From positions 1-20,111 of the forward strand of contig JAZRDJ010000062.1 in NCBI GenBank assembly GCA_045660245.1: a stretch of 20,111 nt of DNA, written 5' to 3'. The position numbers and the translations under genes were made by a program. The DNA is from RGIG3872 sp045660245 (GTDB lineage: Bacteria; Bacillota; Clostridia; Christensenellales; UBA1242). Of the stretch, positions 7,785 to 14,055 are shown piece after piece (within the stretch, counting starts at the first letter, position 1; each line of letters begins with the position of its first letter). The notes under the pieces are model-generated. The model was not told where the DNA came from and searched no databases. It saw only the letters and a list, made by a program, of their open reading frames with translations.

Positions 7785-7816
7785 AAAAAAAGACTACAAC
7801 AACTGTTGTAGCCTTT
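7785..7816 (-). terminator. Terminator between nrdR and feoA
   Basis: The minus-strand hairpin has arms 7816-7805 and 7800-7789 (core CTACAAC/GTTGTAG, one G-U pair) and a 4-base loop, followed by a T run down to 7785. It begins about 16 bases after the nrdR stop and should end the nrdR transcript before feoAB. Confidence 0.85.
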
Positions 7817-7832
7817 AAACTTTTATTTCGTT

Positions 7833-8309
7833 TTACTTTTTGTCTGTTTTGTCTTTGATCAAATCTTCAAACTCATTGATAAATTCAAAGAATGCAGTAA
7901 TGTCCTTGAATTTTTTGTACACCGCTGCAAACCTAATATAACTTACCTCATCAAGTTTTTTGAGCCCTTCCATAACCATCTCACCAATTTGTCTTGTTGA
8001 AACCTCATCTTCAAGTGAGTTGTAGATTGTTTTTTCAATATTTGCGACAAGCAAGTCAATATCATGCATAGAAACAGGTCTCTTTTCAGACGCCTTCATG
8101 ATCCCCGCTTTGATCTTGTTTGCATTGAAAGCCTCTCTCTCTCCTGTGCTCTTTACCACGAAAATGGGAGTAATTTCGATGGTTTCATAAGTTGTGAACC
8201 TCTTTCCACATTCCAAACATTCACGGCGTCTTCTGATTGCATTTGTTTCTTCTGCTGATCTTGAATCGACGACCTTACTTTCTTCATTTCCACAAAAAAT
8301 ACATTTCAT
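7833..8309 (-). CDS. nrdR: Transcriptional repressor NrdR
   Basis: NrdR is a zinc-ribbon, ATP-cone repressor of ribonucleotide reductase genes that senses (d)ATP. From the ATG at 8309 it has 158 residues. The zinc ribbon is formed by Cys3, Cys6, Cys31 and Cys34 with the RRRRECLECGKRFTTYE core, and the ATP-cone runs from about 49 to 139. The open frame extends 14 codons upstream, but family proteins begin MKCxxC, and GGGAG lies about 10 bases before this ATG. Upstream is a promoter overlapped by two NrdR-box-like sites, implying autoregulation. No ribonucleotide reductase gene is in the window. The position next to sigG/ylmC is familiar in Clostridia. Confidence 0.96.
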   Translation of the reverse strand: MKCIFCGNEESKVVDSRSAEETNAIRRRRECLECGKRFTTYETIEITPIFVVKSTGEREAFNANKIKAGIMKASEKRPVSMHDIDLLVANIEKTIYNSLEDEVSTRQIGEMVMEGLKKLDEVSYIRFAAVYKKFKDITAFFEFINEFEDLIKDKTDKK

Positions 8310-8347
8310 GTCTAATACTCTCCCAAACACGTGCAAAACACATTCGC

Positions 8348-8363
8348 ACACTATATCTTGTAT
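8348..8363 (-). promoter_or_regulatory. NrdR box 1, overlapping the nrdR transcript start
   Basis: The minus-strand 16-mer ATACAAGATATAGTGT matches the NrdR-box pattern I recall (ACACAATATATAGTGT) at 14 of 16 positions. It lies just downstream of the -10 element, where binding would block initiation at nrdR. Confidence 0.65.
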
Positions 8364-8392
8364 AGTATATCACACAAAATAACTATATGCAA
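8364..8392 (-). promoter_or_regulatory. Promoter of nrdR (extended -10)
   Basis: On the minus strand TTGCAT (8392-8387) and TATACT (8369-8364) are spaced by 17 bases. A TG one base before the -10 makes it an extended -10, which compensates for a -35 matching only in TTG. The predicted start is near 8357, giving a leader of about 48 bases. Confidence 0.65.
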
Positions 8393-8394
8393 TA
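8379..8394 (-). promoter_or_regulatory. Degenerate NrdR box 2, overlapping the -35
   Basis: The CTATAT core at 8383-8388 lies exactly 32 bases from the CTATAT core of box 1, about three helical turns. That is the spacing expected for tandem NrdR boxes. The flanks match poorly (about 8 of 16 positions), so this call rests mainly on spacing. Confidence 0.35.
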
Positions 8395-8407
8395 AAAACG
8401 TTTAATC

Positions 8408-8719
8408 TTATTTCTCTTTCTCTCGAACTTTTTTGTATCTTGCATAAACAACCCCCTCGCTCGTTTTGTTCGAAGCACAAGAATTCATTTCAGGCGCAAT
8501 CTTCACAAGCAAAACATCTTCACCAATTTTTTTCACATTATCAATCGGAATGAAGATTATTTCTGCTTTCTTGAAAATTCTCTTTGTTCCTGGGACAGAA
8601 ATTCCGAGGACTTTTCCCGTTCCTTTGTCAAAAGTAATGTCCGACGCAAACCCCAGTTTTTTCCCGTCATAAATATTGATTATTTCTTTGCTCTTTATGT
8701 TCTCAAAAGTTATTTCCAT
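8408..8719 (-). CDS. ylmC: YlmC/YmxH-type PRC-barrel protein
   Basis: This 103-residue protein has a PRC-barrel-like fold pattern typical of the YlmC/YmxH family: IKSKEIINIYDGKKLGFASD near the start, then GKVLGISVPG and FIPIDNVKKIGEDVLLV. Family members are small and conserved in spore-formers, and the gene commonly follows sigG in Clostridia. The biochemical role is not established. No strong Shine-Dalgarno is visible; only AGAG a few bases before the ATG. It diverges from sigG across a 104-base gap, whereas the usual arrangement has both genes on one strand. The C-terminal tail is basic and not conserved in my recollection of the family. Confidence 0.85.
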   Translation of the reverse strand: MEITFENIKSKEIINIYDGKKLGFASDITFDKGTGKVLGISVPGTKRIFKKAEIIFIPIDNVKKIGEDVLLVKIAPEMNSCASNKTSEGVVYARYKKVREKEK

Positions 8720-8823
8720 GCTCTATTTTATTCTTCTATCCAAACTTTTATTACAACAAAAAACTTTTTTTGTATAAAAATGTAAATCTATGCAAACCAT
8801 AACCCATAAAAGGAGGTACAAAA

Positions 8824-9591
8824 TTGGCAAACAAAGTTTGTATTTGTGGAATTGACACATCATCACTTCCAAAATCGACAAACAAAGAGTTGATGAAAGT
8901 TATGGAAGAAATCAAACAAGGTAAAGACGGTGCAAGAGAAAAATTTATCATGCTCAACATGAGACTTGTTCTCTCAATTGTACAAAGGTTTACGGTCAAA
9001 GAATCTGCATCTGACGACATTTTTCAAGTCGGAATGGTTGGACTCTTGAAAGCCATCGACAATTTTGACACAAGTATCGGTGTCCGATTTTCAACTTATG
9101 CCGTACCAATGATTATTGGTGAGATAAAGAGATTCCTTAGGGATAGCAGTTCTCTCAAAGTTACACGAAGTCTTCGAGATGTTGCGTACAAGGCTCTTCA
9201 AGTACGAGAATCTCTCATGAAAACTGAAAATGATGAACCAACAATTGACAAAATCGCACTTGGTCTAGACATGCCTGTAAAAGACGTTGCATGTGCTCTT
9301 GACGCAATTTCTGAGCCCGTTTCACTCTTTGACACGGTTTACAACGATGACAACGACTCATTCCTCGTCATGGATCAAATCAAAGATTCTTCAACCGAAG
9401 ATTCTTGGATCGAAAACACACTTTTGCACCAAGCAATTAATGACCTTGACGAGCGTGAGCAACAAATTCTGTACTTGAGATATTATATCGGTAAAACCCA
9501 AATGGAAATTTCAGACGAAATCGGTATCTCTCAAGCCCAAGTTTCAAGACTTGAAAAAAATGCAATTAAATCCATTAAACATTACGTTTAA
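8824..9591 (+). CDS. sigG: RNA polymerase sigma-G factor (late forespore)
   Basis: Sigma-G directs late forespore genes after engulfment. The 255-residue protein begins with the sigma-G signature VCICGIDTSSLP. Region 2 follows (MRLVLSIVQRF, DDIFQVGMVGLLKAIDNFD, FSTYAVPMIIGEIKRFLRD), then the family-typical SLRDVAYKALQVRE. Region 4 ends in a helix-turn-helix (MEISDEIGISQAQVSRLEK). The start is TTG at 8824, supported by AGGAGG at 8811-8816 with 7-base spacing and by alignment to sigma-G N-termini. It is the only plus-strand gene in the window and faces sigE tail to tail, so it cannot be reached by readthrough from spoIIGA-sigE. Sigma-F would be an alternative call, but the N-terminal motif argues for sigma-G. 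Confidence 0.94.
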   Translation: MANKVCICGIDTSSLPKSTNKELMKVMEEIKQGKDGAREKFIMLNMRLVLSIVQRFTVKESASDDIFQVGMVGLLKAIDNFDTSIGVRFSTYAVPMIIGEIKRFLRDSSSLKVTRSLRDVAYKALQVRESLMKTENDEPTIDKIALGLDMPVKDVACALDAISEPVSLFDTVYNDDNDSFLVMDQIKDSSTEDSWIENTLLHQAINDLDEREQQILYLRYYIGKTQMEISDEIGISQAQVSRLEKNAIKSIKHYV

Positions 9592-9595
9592 CAAA

Positions 9596-9626
9596 ACCCC
9601 CGAGAAAATTGTTCTCGGGTTTTTTT
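9596..9626 (+). terminator. Shared terminator between convergent sigG and sigE
   Basis: The perfect 8-base stem CCCGAGAA (9599-9606) / TTCTCGGG (9612-9619) has a 5-base loop and is followed by seven T (9620-9626) on the plus strand. The T run overlaps the sigE stop codon (9627-9625). Read on the minus strand, the same hairpin is followed by GGTTTTG, a weaker tail, so it probably serves both genes. Only 33 bases separate the two stops. Confidence 0.9.
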
Positions 9627-10347
9627 ATGCAAGTTTACTGATTTCCTTTTTGAGTTTGCTCATAATTTTCTTTTCCAGACGACTGATATAACTTTGTGAA
9701 ATCTCCAGTTCATCCGCAACCTCTTTTTGAGTCATTTCTTTTTTACTCGAAAGCCCATACCTCATGTCCATGATTTGCTGTTCCCTTTCTGGAAGTTCTG
9801 CAAGAGCAACTCTCAGCATTGATTTTTCATCATCAATGTCAACACCTTTTGAAACAATATCGTTTTCAGTCCCCAAAATATCCGCAATTGATAGTTCATT
9901 CCCCTCACTATCTGACGAAAGTGGTTCATCGAGCGACACTTCTTTTTTTTCTTTGCCCGTCTTTCTCATATACATCAAAATCTCATTTTCAATGCATCGT
10001 GAAGCATATGTTGCCATCTTTATGTTCTTATCACTTTTGAATGACGAAACCGCCTTAATGAGCCCAATTGTTCCAACTGAAATCAAATCCTCCATGTTTA
10101 ATTTTGTGTTTTCAAACTTTCCTGCTGTGAAAACCACAAGCCTCAAATTTCTCTCAATGAGTTCTTGCCGTGCCTTTTGAGATTCTTCCCCCTCAGAGGA
10201 GAGTTTTTCAACCAGTGCATTTTCTTCTTCAGGAGTCAACTTTTCAGGCAAAATATCGGTACCATTGCAAATATAAAAAATATCATTGTTTTCCCCAAAA
10301 ACTTTTTTTATTCTCAAGAATAATTTTTTGATCAAATCAAACATCAC
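9625..10347 (-). CDS. sigE: RNA polymerase sigma-E precursor (early mother cell)
   Basis: Sigma-E is the first mother-cell sigma factor and is made as an inactive, membrane-associated precursor. In 240 residues, an amphipathic, basic pro-sequence (about 1-20, LIKKLFLRIKKVFG) precedes FYICNGTDILPEKLT, which aligns with the known cleavage neighbourhood of pro-sigma-E. Region 2 (NLRLVVFTAGKFENTKL, EDLISVGTIGLIKAV, MATYASRCIENEILMYMR) and the C-terminal helix-turn-helix (MTQKEVADELEISQSYISRL) are intact. The start is GTG at 10347, followed directly by ATG; AAGGAG lies 7 bases before the GTG and 10 before the ATG. That binding site touches the spoIIGA stop, so the two genes should be translationally coupled. 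Confidence 0.95.
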   Translation of the reverse strand: MMFDLIKKLFLRIKKVFGENNDIFYICNGTDILPEKLTPEEENALVEKLSSEGEESQKARQELIERNLRLVVFTAGKFENTKLNMEDLISVGTIGLIKAVSSFKSDKNIKMATYASRCIENEILMYMRKTGKEKKEVSLDEPLSSDSEGNELSIADILGTENDIVSKGVDIDDEKSMLRVALAELPEREQQIMDMRYGLSSKKEMTQKEVADELEISQSYISRLEKKIMSKLKKEISKLA

Positions 10348-10359
10348 TTTTTATCTCCT

Positions 10360-11217
10360 TCATGACAATAATGATGGATGCAATAACAAATCAAAATTTA
10401 TTGCATCATTAAATTTTTTGAATGTCACTCCAACACTCACATTTTCAAAAATCCTTATCCCCAAACTTCCACTCAAAACCAGTTTGTCAGCCACAAACAC
10501 AACCATTTTTTTCGTCACTCCCTCAACCGTACTATAAGTGACATAATGAATATTTTTGAAAATAGTGTTCTTTTCACCAAACACCAAACTTGCAATATCA
10601 TCTTTCCCAAAAACCTTTTCAAGTGCAAATGCTGAAAGCACAATAATTGGTGCGCCTGTTTTTTTGTCATAGAGCCGGTTTCCGCTGTCAACATAGGCAT
10701 TCAAAGCCAATTTCTTGCCACAAATCTCGATTTCTGCGTGTTGCATGAAAGGCATCATATCTTTTCTTCTATAAATATACTTTGTGAGCCTGAAAATTAT
10801 GAATGCATAAACAAATACAATCATGATAATTATCGAAACAGGAATTATTGTATCATACTCACCAATTGTGAAATGTTCTGGGTTTCCACCCAACAGTTTG
10901 ATCATTACCATGCAAGCGCCACCCATCAAAAAGGTGTATAGAACAAGCAATCCAAAAGCAAACAGCAACTGTTTGAACGTTTTGAAATGAAAAGCAATCA
11001 TGATCATGATGACTCCCACCGCAATTCGATACAATACAAGCAATACTGCTGGGATCTTTATGAGTGGAAACAAACACACCATTGTCGTTCCAAACAAAGA
11101 CGCCAAAAATACTCTGAAAAACATATATCTCATTCCAAACGTTTTCAAAGTGCAAAGCAACAGCAATATGTTGATTATTAAATTGTCAATAATGACATAT
11201 TCGATATAAACTTCCAT
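10360..11217 (-). CDS. spoIIGA: Pro-sigma-E processing aspartic protease SpoIIGA
   Basis: SpoIIGA is the septal membrane protease that activates pro-sigma-E in response to the forespore signal SpoIIR. The 285-residue protein has about five hydrophobic segments in residues 1-145 and then a cytoplasmic aspartic-protease-like domain. AYVDSGNRL (about 174-182) holds the catalytic motif Asp177-Ser-Gly. Further on come PIIVLS and the typical C-terminal LLHPSLL. The start MEVYIEYVIIDNLI aligns with the family N-terminus. Unusually, no Shine-Dalgarno precedes it, and a perfect TATAAT ends 6 bases before the ATG, suggesting a leaderless mRNA. It is followed by sigE with a 12-base gap. Confidence 0.93.
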   Translation of the reverse strand: MEVYIEYVIIDNLIINILLLLCTLKTFGMRYMFFRVFLASLFGTTMVCLFPLIKIPAVLLVLYRIAVGVIMIMIAFHFKTFKQLLFAFGLLVLYTFLMGGACMVMIKLLGGNPEHFTIGEYDTIIPVSIIIMIVFVYAFIIFRLTKYIYRRKDMMPFMQHAEIEICGKKLALNAYVDSGNRLYDKKTGAPIIVLSAFALEKVFGKDDIASLVFGEKNTIFKNIHYVTYSTVEGVTKKMVVFVADKLVLSGSLGIRIFENVSVGVTFKKFNDAINFDLLLHPSLLS

Positions 11218-11223
11218 AACTGC

Positions 11224-11250
11224 ATTATAAAAAAATCATTACTTTTCCAA
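11224..11250 (-). promoter_or_regulatory. Candidate spoIIGA-sigE promoter
   Basis: On the minus strand TATAAT (11229-11224) has a possible -35 TTGGAA (11250-11245) at a short 15-base spacing. The ATG starts at 11217, about where transcription would begin. The spoIIG promoter of B. subtilis is also atypical in spacing and needs Spo0A, so a poor -35 match is not surprising; no well-placed 0A box was identified. Confidence 0.4.
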
Positions 11251-11292
11251 CATGAGATTCATGAGCAAAAAAAGATAAATTTATCAAATAAC

Positions 11293-11328
11293 AAAAAAAA
11301 TTGCCAAAATCAAATTTTGACAATTTTT
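11293..11328 (-). terminator. Terminator after ftsZ
   Basis: On the minus strand AATTGTCAAAAT (11325-11314) pairs with ATTTTGGCAATT (11310-11299), with one G-U pair, around a short loop. A T-rich tail (11300-11293) follows. It lies about 26 bases after the ftsZ stop and separates the division genes from spoIIGA-sigE. Confidence 0.8.
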
Positions 11329-11353
11329 CCATTTTAATTCAAATCAAAGAATT

Positions 11354-12673
11354 TTATTTATGTAAATTTCTTCTGAGGAATGGTGGAATATCTCTGTCGT
11401 CCACCTCAAGTCTTGATGAAGAATAACCCGAACTTGGAACTGACGCTGGTCTTTGTTGAACAGGCGGTTCTTCAACCCTTGGTTGAGGCTTTGGCTCAGA
11501 GTAAGTTTCAAAAAGTTTCAAGTTTTCGTCTACAACTGGCTTTGGCGCAACACTAAGCGAATCACCAAACAACTTTATTCCATCGTTTTTCTTTTGTTCT
11601 GGCTCTGGCTTTGCGATTGATTTGCCGGTGATGAATTCAGCAAACTTGTTTCGATCAAAATCTGCAGTTGTTTGAGGAGTTGGAATTGCACCTGCTGGAG
11701 TTTCTTCCTTGTCCAAATGCTCAAATTCAGAGTTTGTGAAACCTGTCGCGATCACTGTGACAACGATACGATCATTGTAATTCTCGTCAATTGTTGCACC
11801 AAAGATTGTGTTTGCACTCGGATCAATGACTTCTTTCACGAGTTTTACAGATTCGTCAATTTCACCCATGGTGAGATCAAATCCACCAGTAACATTGATA
11901 ATAACAGCCTTTGCACCTTCAATAGTTGTCTCAAGGAGCGGACTTGCAACGGCTTGACGAACAGCATCAAGTGCTCTGTTTTCACCCTTTCCTTCACCAA
12001 TGCCCATGTGTGCAAGACCTCTGTTTCTCATGACAGTTCTCACATCAGCAAAGTCAAGGTTAATGAGTGATGGCGTTGCAATCAAGTCAGAAATTCCTTG
12101 GATACCTTGACGAAGCACGTCATCAGCGTATCTGAATGCTTCAACAACTGGCGCTTTTGGAACAATTTGAAGAAGTCTGTCATTTGGAATAACCATGAGT
12201 GTGTCAACGCACTTGCTCAGATTCTTAATACCAAGTTCAGCGTTTTGCATTCTTGTTCTGCCCTCAAAACTGAAAGGCTTCGTAACAACCGCAATTGTGA
12301 GTATACCCATTTCTTTTGCAATCGAAGCAATTACTGGTGCTGCACCAGTACCTGTTCCACCGCCCATACCAGCAGTAATAAACACCAAATCTGTGTCTTT
12401 GAGTTTTTCTGCAATTTCGGCACGGCTTTCTTCAGCGGCTTTTCTGCCCACTTCAGGATCAGCACCTGCGCCAAGTCCACGAGTGAGTTTTTCACCAATT
12501 TGAATTTGTTGAGTTGCATTGCTCATCATTAATGCTTGTTTGTCAGTATTCACTGCAACAAACTTTGCACTCTTGATATTTGCGGCAATCATGCGATTTA
12601 CGGCGTTGTTACCACCACCACCAACACCAATTACCAAAATTTTGCAGATCGGACTAATGTTGTTAAAATCCAT
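11354..12673 (-). CDS. ftsZ: Cell division tubulin homologue FtsZ
   Basis: FtsZ is the GTP-binding protein that forms the division ring. From the ATG at 12673 it has 439 residues. The GTP site includes VGGGGNNAV (about 17-25) and GGGTGTG (104-110), and the T7 loop is NLDFAD (about 205-210). A long Pro/Gln-rich linker (about 320-420) leads to the conserved C-terminal peptide DIPPFLRR, which normally binds FtsA and other partners. The start is set by AAGGAG at 8 bases and by the usual length before the GTP site. The frame stays open 18 codons further upstream (TTG at 12727, ATG at 12721), overlapping the end of ftsA; this extension has no ribosome binding site but encodes a helix-like peptide. 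It follows ftsA by 19 bases. Confidence 0.97.
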   Translation of the reverse strand: MDFNNISPICKILVIGVGGGGNNAVNRMIAANIKSAKFVAVNTDKQALMMSNATQQIQIGEKLTRGLGAGADPEVGRKAAEESRAEIAEKLKDTDLVFITAGMGGGTGTGAAPVIASIAKEMGILTIAVVTKPFSFEGRTRMQNAELGIKNLSKCVDTLMVIPNDRLLQIVPKAPVVEAFRYADDVLRQGIQGISDLIATPSLINLDFADVRTVMRNRGLAHMGIGEGKGENRALDAVRQAVASPLLETTIEGAKAVIINVTGGFDLTMGEIDESVKLVKEVIDPSANTIFGATIDENYNDRIVVTVIATGFTNSEFEHLDKEETPAGAIPTPQTTADFDRNKFAEFITGKSIAKPEPEQKKNDGIKLFGDSLSVAPKPVVDENLKLFETYSEPKPQPRVEEPPVQQRPASVPSSGYSSSRLEVDDRDIPPFLRRNLHK

Positions 12674-12692
12674 AAGTATAACTCCTTTATTT

Positions 12693-13838
12693 CTATCTAA
12701 CCATGAGCGAATTTTCGCCATATGCAAGGTTTAATGCTAAATCCAAAACACCAATTTCTGTTGAGTAATCAGGTCTGTTTGTATGAGGAAGTGTTGGAGA
12801 AACAAGTTCAACTTTTCTACCAAGTTTCTTCGAAAGAACTTCTCTTGCGCCCTTCGTAAAGTTGAGTCCACCACCTGTCAAATAAACCGGAATGTATTCA
12901 GGAAAATCAAATTCACATCTTTGAAGACACTTTTCAATATATTCTCCAATCATCGCAATTCTGTCCTCAGCGATACCATTTGCGGTCTGCGCAGAAATTG
13001 GATTGATATAATCATTCACTTGAACCTCATAGGTATCCGTTGGCTTTGGATTCCATGAAAGATCGATTTTCCTCTTCAAACTTTCTGCCGCACTAAATGA
13101 CAATTTCAAACATTGACTGAGGTCTGCTGTTACATACCCACCACCAAGCGAAAAACTGTTCAAGAACAAAAGTCCATCACCACGCCCAAGCATCACAGAA
13201 GTTGTTATGTAGCCACAATCGACAAGCAACACGTACCTATCTCTTACTGGTGGATCAAACAAATACAAAACTTCAGCAAGACACGAAGATACAAAATAAA
13301 TCTTTCTAATCCCAATATCTTCAATTGTATCAGCAAGAAAATCCAAAAAGTTGTTTTCAGCAAGTGTATATGACACAAGTCCACGGAGACTAGTTGAAGC
13401 AAGTCCAACTGGATCAATGAGCCTGCTTGTTCCATCAAGAGTGAAATAAATCGCCGCTTGATTGATTACACTATGTGTTGGGTGTTTTCTGTATTCATTG
13501 CCAACATAAAAAAGTTGATCAACATCTGTGGAATTGATTTTCTTCCTTTTGTTGAAGTTGATACTGACTTCTTTGGTGACAACACTTGAAAACTCACCAG
13601 GCACACCAACAAAAATTTCAGATATCTTAACTCCAGAAGACGTTTCTGCATTTGAAATCGAAAGACCGATTGCAAACTTGAGTTGTTCAGGTTCCAAAAA
13701 CGCGCCATCAGCAAAACCCGCATAATCCGCTGTTCCCTTACCCTTGATTCTGAATGTTCCGTTCACGCCTCTTTCACCAACCAGCGTAGTAATAGAACTC
13801 GAACCAATGTCCAGAATTGCAATATCTCTTTTTGCCAT
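12693..13838 (-). CDS. ftsA: FtsA-like actin-family division protein
   Basis: FtsA is the actin-like ATPase that tethers FtsZ to the membrane. From the ATG at 13838 (AAGGGG at 6 bases) it has 381 residues; the open frame runs 10 codons further up, but MAKRDIAILDIGSSS is the natural start. Seen in order are phosphate-1 DIGSSSITTLVG, an SHS2-like 1C domain (EIFVGVPGEFSS), a phosphate-2 loop VDCGYITTS, FSLGGGYVTADLS, and an adenosine loop YLTGGGLNF. Two features are unusual. The phosphate-2 loop lacks the usual Asp-Ile-Gly-Gly-Gly. The protein stops at YGENSLMVR without the basic amphipathic helix that normally anchors FtsA. The position immediately before ftsZ supports the call despite this divergence. 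Confidence 0.85.
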   Translation of the reverse strand: MAKRDIAILDIGSSSITTLVGERGVNGTFRIKGKGTADYAGFADGAFLEPEQLKFAIGLSISNAETSSGVKISEIFVGVPGEFSSVVTKEVSINFNKRKKINSTDVDQLFYVGNEYRKHPTHSVINQAAIYFTLDGTSRLIDPVGLASTSLRGLVSYTLAENNFLDFLADTIEDIGIRKIYFVSSCLAEVLYLFDPPVRDRYVLLVDCGYITTSVMLGRGDGLLFLNSFSLGGGYVTADLSQCLKLSFSAAESLKRKIDLSWNPKPTDTYEVQVNDYINPISAQTANGIAEDRIAMIGEYIEKCLQRCEFDFPEYIPVYLTGGGLNFTKGAREVLSKKLGRKVELVSPTLPHTNRPDYSTEIGVLDLALNLAYGENSLMVR

Positions 13839-13936
13839 CACATACCCCTTTTCAAAGATTTCAATCAAAGCATACCCAGATTTATAAATTCTTTTTCACC
13901 AGAAATCATAATTATCGATACTTTTACTTATTTCCT

Positions 13937-13965
13937 AGTATAATTACAAATTTTATTCATGTCAA
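13937..13965 (-). promoter_or_regulatory. Strong sigma-A promoter of ftsA-ftsZ
   Basis: On the minus strand a perfect TTGACA (13965-13960) and TATACT (13942-13937) are separated by exactly 17 bases. Transcription should start near 13930, giving a leader of about 90 bases before ftsA. The leader contains no further hairpin that I could identify. This is the best promoter match in the window and makes ftsA-ftsZ independent of murA-ftsQ. Confidence 0.85.
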
Positions 13966-13999
13966 ACAAGTTTTAGTAATATTTATTATTAATTATAAA

Positions 14000-14036
14000 A
14001 AAATAAAAGCAATGCGTTGATTTTTGCATTGCTTTT
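14000..14036 (-). terminator. Terminator after ftsQ
   Basis: The perfect 11-base arms AAAAGCAATGC/GCATTGCTTTT (14036-14026 with 14015-14005 on the minus strand) surround a 10-base loop. A T-rich tail down to about 14000 follows. It begins about 20 bases after the ftsQ stop and ends the murA-ftsQ transcript. Confidence 0.88.
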
Positions 14037-14055
14037 TGATTTTTAATTATTTTTA

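Noticed and set aside
8756..8773. Palindrome ACAAAAAA-CT-TTTTTTGT between ylmC and sigG
   Set aside because: It contains only one C/G pair per arm, so it is a weak structure likely to arise by chance in AT-rich DNA; there is no evidence for an operator.
8772..8804. Possible sigma-F/sigma-G promoter for sigG starting with GTATA at 8772-8776
   Set aside because: The -35 word fits, but no -10 matching either consensus was found at the right distance (CATAACC at 8798 is too far and matches only in part).
9764..10180. A 138-codon open frame on the plus strand opposite sigE
   Set aside because: It is fully antisense to the conserved sigma regions, Ser/Phe-rich, and has no family resemblance; it is a shadow of sigE.
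12673..12727. TTG at 12727 as the main ftsZ start
   Set aside because: No ribosome binding site; the ATG at 12673 has AAGGAG at 8 bases. The extension is kept only as a finding.
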